NCBI GenBank assembly: GCA_029204225.1
Contig: CM055103.1
Coordinates: forward strand, 57,212,205 to 57,276,204
From: Diphasiastrum complanatum
Lineage: Eukaryota > Streptophyta > Lycopodiopsida > Lycopodiales > Lycopodiaceae
Length of the DNA stretch: 64,000 nt
Direction: 5' to 3'
The notes beneath the pieces are model-generated. The model searched no databases. It was not told where the DNA came from and saw only the letters and a program-made list of their open reading frames with translations. Within the stretch, counting starts at the first letter, position 1. The number at the start of each line of letters is the position of its first letter. Below, piece by piece: positions 23,190-35,037 of this stretch. The position numbers and the translations under genes were made by a program.

Positions 23190-23715
23190 TTTCTGGAATT
23201 CGGTTTTACTTTCCTTTTGTTTTCTGGGCATTGCCAATTTTTTCCATCCTTTTTTTGGGATCGGTTTTGTTTCCCATTTCTCGGCGTAGCATAGCCTGAT
23301 TTTTTGGATTTGGTTTTAGTTTCGCTTCGTTTTCTTCCCATTTCTCGGCATTGCCAATTTTTCCCGTCCATTTCTTGGCATCGGCAATTTTTTCCATCCT
23401 TGTTTTTGGGTTTGGTTTTGTTTCCCATTTCTTGGCATCGCCAACTTTTCCCATCCTTGTTTTTGGGATCGGTTTCGTTCCCCATTTCTCGGCCCTTTTT
23501 TGATGGATCGGTTTTGTTTCCCATTTCTTGGCATCGCCAACTTTTCCCATCCTTGGTTTTGGGATCGGTTTAGTTCCCCATCTAGCCAGTGCCAAAAATT
23601 TCCACCCTTTTTTGGATTGGCTTCGTTTCCCATTTCTCGACATGGTCGATCTTTTCTCCTCCTTTTCTTGTGTTGTTTTCCTCTCATTTCTCGGCATGGC
23701 CAACATTTCCCTTTC
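23190..23715. repeat. Minisatellite of roughly 55-60-bp units
   Basis: The words GGATCGGTTTTGTTTCCC, ATTTCTCGGCATCGCCAA and TTTTCCCATCCTTG recur in the same order about nine times with variation and some truncated units. Frames that seem open across it on both strands are products of the repetition, not genes. Confidence 0.9.
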
Positions 23716-23794
23716 CGACCTTTTGACTTGTAAGTTATGTAGTACAATTTAAAGGACCATGATGGCATCTTACCTCATATGTTTTGAAGTGACC

Positions 23795-23880
23795 CAAAGG
23801 GGTTGGCTCAGATTGTTAGCTTGGCATCCAAAGCTTCTTTGGTCCCAGGTTCGAGCCCCCTTGGAAACCAGGAAGCATAT
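23795..23880 (+). repeat. Possible tRNA-derived SINE head
   Basis: TTGGCTCAGATTGTTAGC resembles a Pol III A box, and 38 bp further GGTTCGAGCCCCC fits the B box GGTTCGANNCC. No tRNA cloverleaf can be drawn convincingly, so a SINE or tRNA relic is likelier than a working tRNA gene. Confidence 0.4.
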
Positions 23881-24180
23881 GTTTGAAGTGGATCGTGCAA
23901 AAAACTTTATTTCTCTAAAAATTGTGATTCTAGCTTTGTTTGTGAGTTGTTTTATGTAAAAGGACCATATAATGAAATGTAAAATAGATTCACATTTTGT
24001 GTAAGCGACATGAGACAGTATAAAATCTTGAGGTCCATAAAACCTTTTAAAAGCAAAATATAGCGAATAAAATGTCCATAGAAAATTTGGGACATCACAT
24101 TACACCTCGCAAAAGGTCAAAATCTATGGGTCGTAAGAATATTTCAACCGTAATGGAAAATGCCAAGACAATCTTTTATG

Positions 24181-24400
24181 TTTGGGAAAAGTATTTTTAG
24201 TGACCTTTACACCATATTCAATAATCATCCAATTATGCTTGGGAAAAGTCCTTTTAGTGACCTTTACACCCGATTCAATGATCTTCCAATTATGCTTGGG
24301 AAAAGTCCTTTTAGTGACCTTTACACCCGATTCAATGACCGTCCAATTATGGCGAGGATAAATGACCGTTTTAATGATCTTTGCACTTGGTAAGAAGACC
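24181..24400. repeat. 57-bp tandem repeat, about 3.5 copies
   Basis: Units start GGGAAAAGT and contain TTTTAGTGACCTTTACACC, CAATGATC and CCAATTATGCTT. The unit length is exactly 57 bp, a multiple of three, so both strands stay open across it; this is not evidence of a gene. Confidence 0.9.
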
Positions 24401-24458
24401 ATAAAATTATAGCTCAACCCCAATATTTTTCAATCAAAACTTGATATGACAACCTAAA

Positions 24459-24554
24459 CCCTTACTAGTTTAAAACATTTAGCTTTCTATTACGTGCAAA
24501 ATTGACCCTTACTAGTTTAAAATATTTAGCTTTCTACTACTTGCAAAATTAGTC
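24459..24554. repeat. 48-bp tandem duplication
   Basis: Two units each read CCCTTACTAGTTTAAAA, then ATTTAGCTTTCTA and GCAAAATT. A further diverged duplication (GATGTAAAGTTTTTTATA) is at 24720 and 24776. Confidence 0.8.
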
Positions 24555-26382
24555 ATTCAAATTTGAGTTTGGAGCTAAGACATGCCAACTCCGATCGATC
24601 GAGACTCTATAGGACGCAAAATTTTTGTGTAGCTCTAACTTTATCAATGTTAATGTGTTCATCATGTCCCCACGCAAACTTTGGGCACAAGTTCCACGAC
24701 TTTGCAACTCCAATGTCGCCGATGTAAAGTTTTTTATATAATGCAAGGACACTCAAAGGTGGACAAGGTTTTCCGATGTAAAGTTTTTTATAAAATGCAA
24801 AGACAAAAAGGTAATGAGATTGTAAAAGTTTAGATAAGGTGAAATATCACTAGAATCTTTGTCGCACCTGCGTAAGCTCAAGACTCATTCAAATTGTTAG
24901 AAAATGAAAGAAACAAAGATTGCAAATTAGAACAATTTATAAATATAAAATAAACTAATTTTGTATTCAAACTCACCTTGGAGCAATACATCGGCTTTTA
25001 GCAAATCATCATAATATAGCTATTGCTACCTTGACAAATCTAAAAAACAATTTGTTTTTGGAAAGGATGACAAATATTTTTACTTATTTTTATCCAAACA
25101 AATTGTATGATGCATTATTAAGTCCATGGAAAGACCATTCCCTTATGTAAAGGATGTCCAAAAATTGTACTTACTTTTACGCAAAGAGATTGTAAGATGG
25201 TACACCAAAAACTTTAGGCTTATCCTATGAGATTATAGGATGGGATCTAAATAAATCTATTTATCACATGAATTTTATGTATTGGGTAGTCTTTTTTCTT
25301 GGTAAAATGGCCAAAAAATTATGGCAATGTCGTTAGGCCGAGCCATAATTAAACATCCATTGAACCATGTGCAAAGGGCGCTAGAGAGATCTTTTCCAGG
25401 GATAACGGATGGCTTCTCAAATTTCTTGAACGACCCTTCCCAATGTTCATCTAAAAATTTCTCTATGGACTTTACATTTCATAATATGCCAAAAAGTAGG
25501 TCAAGTCACTTTCAGATTTCATAGTATGCAAAAGGAAGTATGCAAAAGGAAGTCACCTGAGGTCACTTTCAAAATTCATTCAATGTTTTATGGGCAATTT
25601 GGGCAGCTTTGTAGTCACTAAGGAGGGAGAACTCATAATATGTGATTAAGAGCAACCTTTGCAAGACTTGATTATCGTCAAGAATGTGAAGGAATCTTCC
25701 AAGCAAATCCTTTACTAGAACTAAAAATTCTCAATGGGCTTGTAGATTTATGACTATGAACTTTCTATGGCTTGCCCGATAGGTAATTTAATGGAGTAGA
25801 TTTTCTTAGAATGGACTTGTTTTACAAGTTAGTTTAAAACTTTTGAGCTAGCGTAAAGTCATGGGGGCAAACGTTTATGCATTTAAGGGTAGGAGACCTC
25901 AAATCCATGAAGTTCCCATCCCTTCAATGCACATAAACACTTGCATTAGATGATTGGTGTTATAATGACATGGGGAAAGGCCATTTGAGAAATTGTGTTG
26001 ATGGGCAAGCATAATGGTCCTTGACTTTCAAGCATGGGGTCATGGATTTGATACCCCATCCCCTCCATTGACCTAAACCAAAAGCCATTTGAGAAATTGA
26101 TGAGGCGATTTGAGACTTAGCTTTTAATATCACTTGAAGCACCAACAAGTATATTGGGAAGTTCCAAGCTCGAGAGCTTTCAAGTTCTAAGAGTCTGGGC
26201 TCGAGCCCCAAGCCCAAAGGCTTTCCATGTTTTAAGGACTCAGATGAGAGTTCAGGTCTTGGGTTCTTAAAACATGGATAGTCCCATGGCCAAGACTTTT
26301 CATAACGTAAGGTTCATCAAACATCTATTTTTATTGGTGATATTTTGACTTTACATGTTCATCATAAGCAGGCTCAATTTGG
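24555..26382. other. No gene seen
   Basis: AT-rich intergenic DNA. Two short passages (about 25875-25940 and 26015-26085) share words such as CCATCCC and CAATGCACATAAAC/CATTGACCTAAAC and might be degraded short elements. Nothing codes convincingly. Confidence 0.5.
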
Positions 26383-26765
26383 TGGTCACTAGAGCATACA
26401 TCTATTTTGCCATCAAAGCCATTTCCAGTTAAAATGATATCATCTACATATAAAACAAGTACAATGATCTTGCTATCACTAAATCTTATCTACAATGAAG
26501 GATCATAATATCTTGACACGAAATTGGTAGAGTTTAGAAAAGTGTTGAGCCTAGAGTACCAAGCTTTAGGTGCTTGCTTGAGTCCGTAAAGACTCCTTTG
26601 AAAAAGCAAACTTTGTCTTCAAATCCTTTCTTGATGAATCCCTTGGGTTGCCTCATGTAGATCTCTTCCTCCAGGTAGTTATTTAGGAAAGTATTAGTCA
26701 CATCGAGTTGATAGAGCTTCCAATTGAGGGTAATAGCAAGAAAGATGATCAATCTATTTGCATCC
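26383..26765 (-). pseudogene. Copia reverse transcriptase fragment
   Basis: The minus strand encodes RLIIFLAITLNWKLYQLDV, TNTFLNNYLEEEIYMRQP and, in another frame, LVLYVDDIILTGNG. This covers the RT palm with the YVDD site at about 26440. Frameshifts break it, and the start of RT and the RNase H are missing. An AT-rich leader (26766-27003) and a PBS follow directly upstream, so an internal deletion has joined RT to the leader. Confidence 0.85.
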
Positions 26766-27003
26766 AAAATCTCATCAAGATTATGTGTATTGAAATTATG
26801 AGGATTCAATGAATAATGGAACCTAAACACAAGTACAACAGCTCCCACACATGTGAAAAGTACACATGCATCCCACTATCTAATATAGATCTAAAAAATT
26901 GAAGCAATCACTTAGTATAGGCTTACCCTCTAAAAACTAGATTTTAGCTACAAACTTGCTAAATTTTGATTGAGTTTTGATCATCAATGAAACTCTTGTA
27001 CTT

Positions 27004-27016
27004 GGCTCTGATACCA
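27004..27016 (-). promoter_or_regulatory. Primer-binding site of a decayed copia
   Basis: GGCTCTGATACCA is the exact reverse complement of the initiator-Met PBS and lies directly before an LTR start at 27017. Confidence 0.85.
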
Positions 27017-27375
27017 TATTATAATAGTGCTTAGGACTCTAAATGGATCTACAAAAGATCCTCGAGTGATTGGATACTTGTTTAATCAATTTATCTTCAA
27101 AGTGAAGACAAACCAAGATGGATCTATCAACAAGTACAAGGCAAGGTTAGTGGCAAAATAGTATATTATGATGGTAGTTAGATCAACACCATCTTTCGTG
27201 ATTTTTGGAGGTAGTTCCTAGAATTTAGGAAACTTGGCCAAACTTGCTATCTAACTCCTATAATTAGGATCTAACTAACCTACACCTATGATTCACATGT
27301 GGGAACATGCACATGTGGATTACAATATGCATAATGAACTATATGATTATCAAGCTAATATTTGCCAATTTTTAC
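27017..27375 (-). repeat. Copia LTR with a foreign RT fragment inside
   Basis: It starts next to the PBS (GGACTCTAAATGGATCTACA, close to the LTR at 13177) and ends GCCAATTTTTACA. Between about 27092 and 27160 it carries plus-strand copia RT code (FKVKTNQDGSINKYKARLVAK), which does not belong in an LTR. The LTR is also shortened compared with the 776-bp relative. Confidence 0.65.
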
Positions 27376-27489
27376 ATGTATGAACAACATGTAACAAATT
27401 TTTGGCCTTACACTGAGTAGACAAGTTCATAACATATGTGTGATTCAAATGCTCAGGCCTATCATGTGAAAGTAACTCTTTATTAAATT

Positions 27490-28580
27490 GAACAGATGTA
27501 GCAACAAAGATAACAATGACTCAATCTATAAAACTTTCCATGTCTTTTTCGAGTGCAAGGATCTTATTTGTCCTATTGCCAATTTTTCATTGATCAGTTC
27601 TAAATTCTACTCATGTCCTAAATTTGTAATTTTGTTGACAGAAAGCAAATTCGTAAAATGATTTGGAACATAAAGGACTTTGGAGAGTCGCTTTGACTGA
27701 TCATTCTGGAAGTGTAATCTTACAATCTTTACCTTCAATACCATGTGTGCTGTCATTGTAGAGGTGAACAAACTTTTAAGCTTTCTGATGACTGATCACG
27801 AATGCATCTTCATCCACTTCTTGACTGGAAACATGCAATGTCTTAACAATTACATTGACTGATTGATTCGTTTGCTTTTTTCTATTGTGATTAGCCTTTA
27901 GTACTCTGCAATCTTGAATCTCGTGGTTGGTGTGCTTGTAGTACTTGTAGGACATGTTCTTTGGCAGTGGATTTTATGACTGATCTTGGGCTGACTTCTG
28001 ATTCAACTAGTTCAGGCCTTTATTCTTATGCTTTCTTAAGCCTTCGTTTGCATATAGAACAAGTATGAGTTTGACAACATTCAAATTACTCTTGAAAGAG
28101 TCAGATTTGAGTGTGTTGTAATGATCATCACCCAATTTTTGTATGTATCAATAGGAAAGCTTCATGGTAATGTCATGATTGCATCTTGATCATCGATGAA
28201 TGATCTGATAGCTGCCAGCTACTATAATAGATCCTTGAACTGGTTTATGTGATTCTATAATGAATCATAATTGGACATTTTGAGTGAGACGAACTTTTGT
28301 CTAAAATGTAACTTAGGATCTACGTCCCTTACAATGTGTTGAAAATGTCCGAAACTTCTTTTGAATTATGAGCTTTAGATATATGGCAAATCTGAGTACC
28401 TGAAATATTGAGATTGATCAGTGTGAAAGCTTTACGATCCTTTAGCTTCAATCTAGAGATTACTACATTGTTTGCATCAGGCCTTGCCTCAACACCTGTG
28501 ACAACATCATACAATTCCTTGGCCATTAATACTATTTTCAACTAAAGTGATAGTTGGAACTATTCTTGATTTTTTCACAG
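27490..28580 (-). pseudogene. Decayed copia gag-protease region (UBN2-like)
   Basis: The part 28541-28329 reads MKIVLMAKELYDVVTG, then SRLKLKDRKAFTLINLNISG and CHISKAHNSKE, matching the gag at 14695-15150. Further on, near 27950-27905, YKYYKHTNHEIQDC is a zinc knuckle whose first two Cys are now Tyr (TGC to TAC changes). Many stops follow. RT and integrase are not seen. Confidence 0.7.
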
Positions 28581-28909
28581 TCAAATTTCAACCATTTGAT
28601 GGATCATTAATTGCGTTTTAGAAATAGGATCAAGATAGCCTAGAGGAGTGGAGGCTTGCTTGAAAAATTTCAAAAAAGGTTGAGAAATATATATGAAAGC
28701 TAGGTGGTTTGGAGCTAGAGTGTACAACTATAAAATAGAAGATCTTTCACTATAGAAGTCAAAATTGGTATTGTGAAATCACACAATAAAGTGTTGGAGA
28801 AAGACAAAGATATTGTCAAAAGACCGAATAATGTCACAGACCAAGGATAGAGCGGAATCCACTTTTATTTGAAATCATCATAGCAAAAACATATCTTTGA
28901 ATTTTTTGG

Positions 28910-29073
<164 letters not shown>

Positions 29074-29219
29074 CAAGTAGTAGGTCGTGTACATCCATTT
29101 GGAGTGTGAGCTTAGCAATTGAATGTGTCAAACTACTCTAAGAAATGGTTTCAGTTTACTACAGCCGTCCTACAATAGATAGTAGTTGTTGTAAATAGTA
29201 ATTCTATGTACACAGTTGA

Positions 29220-29522
29220 TAATCTGTCAACATCATCCTTCTGATCACGACGTGGGTAGTGTCGAAAAAACATATGAGTTGATATTTGCCTTTGGGTCAA
29301 AATTGTTGCTGGGGTCGAAATATGTACAAGGTTGAATTCGGTTAAGAGTCGAAATATATTAGAACAATTCGATCCATCGACTCAAGTCAAAGATCGAAAT
29401 AGATTTCAATTCCAAAATGGATTTCGATCTTCCAAGTATAACTTTGATTTTTAAAGATTTTTTTGCTAAGTATATAGATATTTCAGGATGCTCAGTATTG
29501 GACTCGAGACTTAAAATCCAAC
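29220..29522 (-). repeat. Copia LTR end (minus orientation)
   Basis: It ends GACTTAAAATCCAACA, the same terminus as the LTR at 16944, after GATATTTCAGGATGCTCAG and several GTCGAAATA words. CTCATTAAT follows where a polypurine tract would be. The other border is not visible. Confidence 0.5.
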
Positions 29523-32500
29523 ACTCATTAATATTCATCATGATTGTGTAATCATGAATTGAAATTGTCACCAAACTCAAAAATAAAAAAATTGATTAGC
29601 AGTTATTTTTTTTAAGATTATATTTCAAATGAATTCATAATTGTGAAATGATTAAACAAAATAGTGATTGCGTCAATAATTGCAAAATTCTAATCTCGAT
29701 TATCAATTTGTATTTTCATAACATGAATTGGGTCTAGATTTTCATAAAAGCTTCAGTTTGTGAAACTTGTGATATCAAAGCTCGTGACTTTTTTATTTGG
29801 ATTTACTGGTTTGAAATCTTGAAAACTAATGTTTGAGACATTCATTTTTCAGACGCATGAACATAAAAATGAATAATGGGTTTGGTTTGGAGAATACTCA
29901 TATAAGATAGTGAGTGTTCTTATGTACAAATGTGTAAGCTTGGATTTAGGTACATATATATTTGTTTCACATCACCATAAATAATGAACTCGTACATTCA
30001 TACTATCTAGACAAATTATTAAAGAGTTATCTACTAGCAATTTGATTTTTGGTCTTTCCTTGCTTTGCAATGAGGTCATAGAATCATGTATTGAATTGAC
30101 TCGTGAGGTGGGGCATAGGGATAAAGTAGCATGTCAACATGTTCGAGTGGGCTATTATTGTCTTCTAATTTACAACCATTTGTTTGGTTGAATTTAAAAA
30201 ATGTGCCTTGGTGCCGTAGTCATACTACAATTTTTTTTAAGACTATTTTGTACTCTTCTTGAGTTCCCTTGTATTTTCAGATCTTAATGAAAAAAGTGCA
30301 AGTAGAAAACCTTTCTACTAGTTGCATCCACATGGTGGCTAGGTGGGCTTTACACAAGCAAAGTATGGGTAATTATGGGCATTTAATGCCACATTCCATA
30401 TAAAGTATTTATAAGTTTAGATACTTATTGATGAATATACAATTATTGGACTATCTTAACCTATTCTTATAACACCATACAAGAGAAACATATCCTTGTT
30501 ATGAATCATAGTATGTTCACAAATTCACAATAAAGGTTCCAAAGATATTTCATCAAACTTTTCAAGGAGGACAAGTACTCTATGATATCCAAGGTAGGGC
30601 CATTGAATTTTAACAAAGCACTTCTTTTATTGTGAGCTAATAGCATGTATTGACAAGCATATATTAGTTCTTTGTTCATTCTTTGTTTTGTTATATTTAA
30701 ACTTAAGCTAAAGATTAGTATAGAAAGTCACATGTCCACAATATACCACTCAACATTTTGTGATTTGACTCAAAATGTCCACAATATACTAATGCATGTT
30801 TTGCAATTTACTCTAAATACCTAATAGATGACCTCACATCATTCATGCCCAATAGAACAATCCCCAAAACCAAGTAGTCACTTAGTAACATTCATGTCCA
30901 ACAAGACAATCCTCAACCTATAAATCACTTAAAGTTTGCAATGTTTTTGTCTAGCAAAAACTTACAAGTTGAAGATAAGCATACTATACTTTGTGTGTAA
31001 GAGTTTGGAAGTCATCTTTCAAATCTTCACAAGTCTACAATTGTACACTAACATGACTTCTATGACTCTTAAAGTTTCTTAAGTATTGAAAAAATTATGG
31101 TTGACTTAGTAAATAGATTCATTATAGAGTATGGTGCTAAAAAATACTTACACCAAATCTTTTCATCAGCTTGAGTAAGAGTAAGTGACATTTTTTTATC
31201 AATGTCTACACACACAAATTCTAAGTCGTGTTTCTACATCTCACCCTAACAAGCTCACCATTAATTCACAAACAACTTATACTACTATTAAAAGTCCTAG
31301 TAAGGCTAGTCTTTCACATGTACCTAGTGAGTTTTACTAGTGTCTTTTAAACATTTTGCTCCTTGAAATTTTACTTGGTCTACATACAAATTATGAATTT
31401 ATTTCACATGTTCATTTTCTAGCTTTTGTAGGAGGATAAATTTTTAATGACCTTTATTGGTGGTAGGGTCAGTTTGAGAAGTACTTGCGAGTTTGTTAGT
31501 GTGAAACTTGACCCAAAAAAAAACTCAATGGCTAGTTAAAGTCTCTAAAAAGACAATTTTCTTATATAAAAATCATATTTAACTATCCAAAATAATCATA
31601 ATATGCACTACTAGAAATTTTAAGGCATTATTTATCTAATAAGAAATAGATTTATGTTTGTAAGAGAGCCAACAATTTTTTGATGGGCATGACTTTCTAA
31701 TTGTGCACTTTTATGGTTCAATTGGGGAAATTTGTGGAAGTTTTTCATTGGACATGTTCTTTTTATTATGTTGTTATGGTACCAATGGTAGATGCTTCAG
31801 CTACCATCTCTATGTACATCATACATCACATAGTCTGAGCAAAAGCCTTGGTGGGCACAATTCCACTCTTATCAAGCTCAACTACTACATGTATGAAATG
31901 GATTCTTATTGTAGTGAAGTTCAAAGTGTATATAATAGCTTCAAAGTGGGTGTCCAATAATTGGTGAGGACCGGAGTTCCTTTACTCTTCTTAAGGTCAT
32001 GGGTTCAACTTCAATCCACCTTGCAAATGAGGACATGCAACTAGAAAGAAAACTACAAAGTTACACATCAAATGCATTGATCTTTTTCAAAGACAAACAA
32101 TGAGGTTCCAAGCAAGTGAAATAGTTTGTTGAAAATGCATGATACCAAAGAAGCTACTAATCTTTATATTTCAAAAAATTAGCATGAGCTTTTGTTATGT
32201 ACAAATGTATGGTAAAGTTGTCCTTTTCAAAAACAAATACAAAAGTTTCAAATAAGTAAAATACAAGATACGAAAAAAAACTAGTAATTCTTTTGGACCA
32301 CCACAATAAAAAATTTCTTCAAAAATTACACAAATAACTAGTATTTCTTTTGGACCACAACAATAATTTTTTTCCCTTAAAAAACTGCAATTACCATTGA
32401 TTACGAGTACATAAAGCCAAGATGCTCATAGAGAAATAAACATGTCAGCCTCAAAAAACAAGAACAAGGGGGAGATGGTAAAATCACTATATCCAAATCT

Positions 32501-32754
32501 CCTATTGTTTATATCTAGCCAAATCCCTAAGAACAAGGATTTTCACGTTATAGGTTTGATTTGGCAAAGATGAGATGATCTAACTTTCCATATAGAAAGA
32601 GGGTCATTATGGAGTTGAACCATGTGAAAGTGAAATATGTTATTTTAAATTGGCAAAAAAAATAGAAGAGTAAAAGCTTTTTCTAAAAGGATCACAAGCC
32701 TTGAAGATCCATTTAGAGCTAAACAAATTATTTGGTATTGCATTCGATCTTGTT
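29523..32754. other. No gene seen; AT-rich
   Basis: About 3.2 kb without a convincing frame. At 31960-32030 GGTGAGGACCGGAGTTCC and GGTCATGGGTTCAACTTCAA look like a Pol III B-box region and could be a SINE relic. At 32463 AAGGGGGAGATGGTAAAATCAC resembles 51330 (AAGGGGGGCGATGATAAGATCAC) and may be a gypsy polypurine tract and LTR start. Confidence 0.45.
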
Positions 32755-33125
32755 ATTACAAGACTTAGTTTAATCATGGAATCTTCATCTTTGAATTGTA
32801 TTGAAAAATTAGATGGAGACAGTTATCATTTGTAAAAATATATAGTTTATTTTATGAAAATACTATAGTTAGTAGATTTGGATGTCCAGTGAAAATTGTG
32901 AGTGATTACGACACTTCTTTTGTCAATGAAACAATCAAGGTTCTATTGGAGGACTTCTTTGTTATACATTAGTTAAGTACACCTTATTACCCAAGGGAAA
33001 ATGGACAAGCCGAATCTTCCAAAACAATTCTATGTAGTAATCTTACTAAAACAGTGGAGGGTAGTAGATTAGATTGGAGACATAATCTATATACTACAAA
33101 TTGGAATCAAAATGATGTTGACTAC
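32755..33125 (+). pseudogene. Ty3/gypsy integrase core fragment
   Basis: The plus strand encodes SRFGCPVKIVSDYDTSFVN, then STPYYPRENGQAESSKTIL and LDWRHNLYT, the central integrase region with the second catalytic Asp (SDYD) and the Glu (NGQAE). A stop (after VIH) and missing flanking domains show it is dead. It is in the opposite orientation to the other gypsy pieces. Confidence 0.85.
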
Positions 33126-33199
33126 ACCTCTTTGACCTCAGATTTCTACTTGAGAGAGTAATTCTACACTGAGTTTTTTTGGAGAGATTTGGAGATTCT

Positions 33200-33460
33200 A
33201 CACTTAGAGATTTTGGTGTATGCTCTCTCTACTTGAGGAGCCATACTTGTATTCTCTCTCTACCCAAGAGCAAGCCTTTTCTATACTTTGTTTTTTTCCA
33301 TCATGAGTTGCCTTTACATGTGAATGTACTTTGGTGAATGATTTATGCATGTTCTATGTCTTGCCTTAGAATTTTCAAGATAGATTGTAGAATTAATCAA
33401 GTGCAAGATCTTTGTACAATCACACACACCTTAAAAGATTTGAGGACCTTGAATAGATCT
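33200..33460 (+). repeat. Copia LTR fragment (plus orientation)
   Basis: It contains TGCTCTCTCTACTTGAGGAG, TTCTCTCTCTACCCAAGAGC and later TTCAAGATAGATTG and CAATCACACACA, in the same order as 18290-18500. Ends are not visible. Confidence 0.4.
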
Positions 33461-33770
33461 ATGACAATCTACATGCATGAGAGGTTGCACATTATCATAT
33501 TACTCTTGATGAACTTGGATCTTGATGAGCTATCAAACATACATTAGAGGAGTTTCAAACTAGAACAAGACCGTATAAGAAATGCCATGAAGTATGAGAA
33601 AAACAGTCTAATAAAAAAATACAATATTGTTTATCTGCTTGCCCACACCACCCCCAAAGCATACACCACTCCCAATGGTATAACCTATGGTTAAGCAAAC
33701 CAACTATAGTCATGGTTACATTCTATCTAGCCATAGTTTAACTTTCTCTCTCTGGAATTTTGAAATCAAT

Positions 33771-33918
33771 ATGAGCGCCATATCCACACTGAAAACAAAA
33801 TATGAGTGTCATTTGGACATTGAAAACAAGATATGAGTGTTATCTTGACATTGAAATCAAAATCTGAGCACCATCTTCACATTGGAATCAAAATACGAGT
33901 GCCATCTCCATATTTGAA
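33771..33918. repeat. 31-bp minisatellite, about 4.7 copies
   Basis: Units begin ATGAGTGTCAT or similar and end CATTGAAAACAAGAT or similar. Each unit is 31 bp with several differences between copies. Confidence 0.85.
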
Positions 33919-34365
33919 TATGGAGAGAATCATCATTACAGAAACAAACATCAAAATTGGTTTTTTTGCATCATATAAGTATACATTTGCATTCAAAATA
34001 TTTTTTTAGTATTTCTATTCTGATTACTTTGAAGCTTGTGATTGGTTTTGTACTTTTAAAAATGACAACTTTGTATCATCTTCATTTGGATATTCCCTCT
34101 GACTTGGCACCTTTGTAGAAAAGAGGAGTCGAAGGATCAACATAATTTGCTAAAGAACTTTTACGTTATCGGACTGAAGAAAAAAAAAATCTGGATTTGT
34201 GTACAGATGGGTCTTTGTACCCTAAAGATCCTAATACCCAAATCTTCTCATCAATAACTCAGTTAGTCATTTGGATATACTATGGGCATAATAATGGTTT
34301 CTTGGGATGTTGTGAAAGATTACAAAACTATGGAAATAAATTTTAATACAAAAGATTCAAAACCT

Positions 34366-34871
34366 AGAGAGTCAAGTCAGATGTATATCCTCTTACTATC
34401 ATGAGAGAGAGAGTGCAATACAAAAATTGCTGCAAGAAAATGCAAACCTTCGAACAAATCATGAGTCATTACAAAAAGCTATCTCAGATCTCAGAGTGGA
34501 ATCTGAACAAATGCAAACAATATTGCATTCTATTCTTTCGGAGAATATAAAAATATGAAAGATGGGAACTACTGACAAAGAATTCTAAGAACAATAAACG
34601 AAAGCAAAAAGCTAGCAAGGATATTCAGAATCTCTCAAGAGGAGGTTATTGGAATAGAAGGATCCGTGCATTCAAGTTAGTATTTTGAGTGGGTTTGTTT
34701 TTATTGTATTAAACTATTTTCTAATTTGTTTTCTTTCTTTGCAGGTCTACATTGGTGCCAAACCAAAATATAAGAGATAATGGATCAATTGGCAAGGCAT
34801 TGGGTAGTATTTTGACAGGTAAATCAATTGAATCTATGTTATTGAATAATAAAAGTTCTCGTAAAGTCTAA
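34366..34871 (+). pseudogene. Unassigned exon pair with a coiled-coil segment
   Basis: A frame from about 34366 encodes a probable coiled coil (ESAIQKLLQENANL, SLQKAISDLRVESEQMQ). After a shift near 34555 comes a basic segment (KNSKNNKRKQKASKDI). A donor-like GTATTT near 34680 and a strong acceptor (TTTGTTTTCTTTCTTTGCAG) at 34744 suggest an intron of about 65 bp. The last exon ends with a stop at 34871. The family is not recognised. The coiled-coil plus basic layout recalls the gene at 56594-53959, but no sequence match was found by eye. Confidence 0.3.
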
Positions 34872-35037
34872 AATTGTAGAGGGATTGATGATTTGAAGAA
34901 TGTTGTCTGAAGCCCTCTCGACATGTAGCAAAGTTCTTGAAAACAAGTGTATTCTACATAACAAAATTGGAGTTAATAGTTTATAAAATTTAATAGAACA
35001 CATACAAAATCGATATTATCATTTGATAAACTTAGAT

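Noticed and set aside
23153-23768. Long open frames on both strands across 23.15-23.77 kb
   Set aside because: They follow the minisatellite unit and have no domain; openness comes from repetition.
24124-24423. A repeat protein of about 99 residues at 24.1-24.4 kb
   Set aside because: The tandem unit is exactly 57 bp, so frames stay open by chance on both strands.
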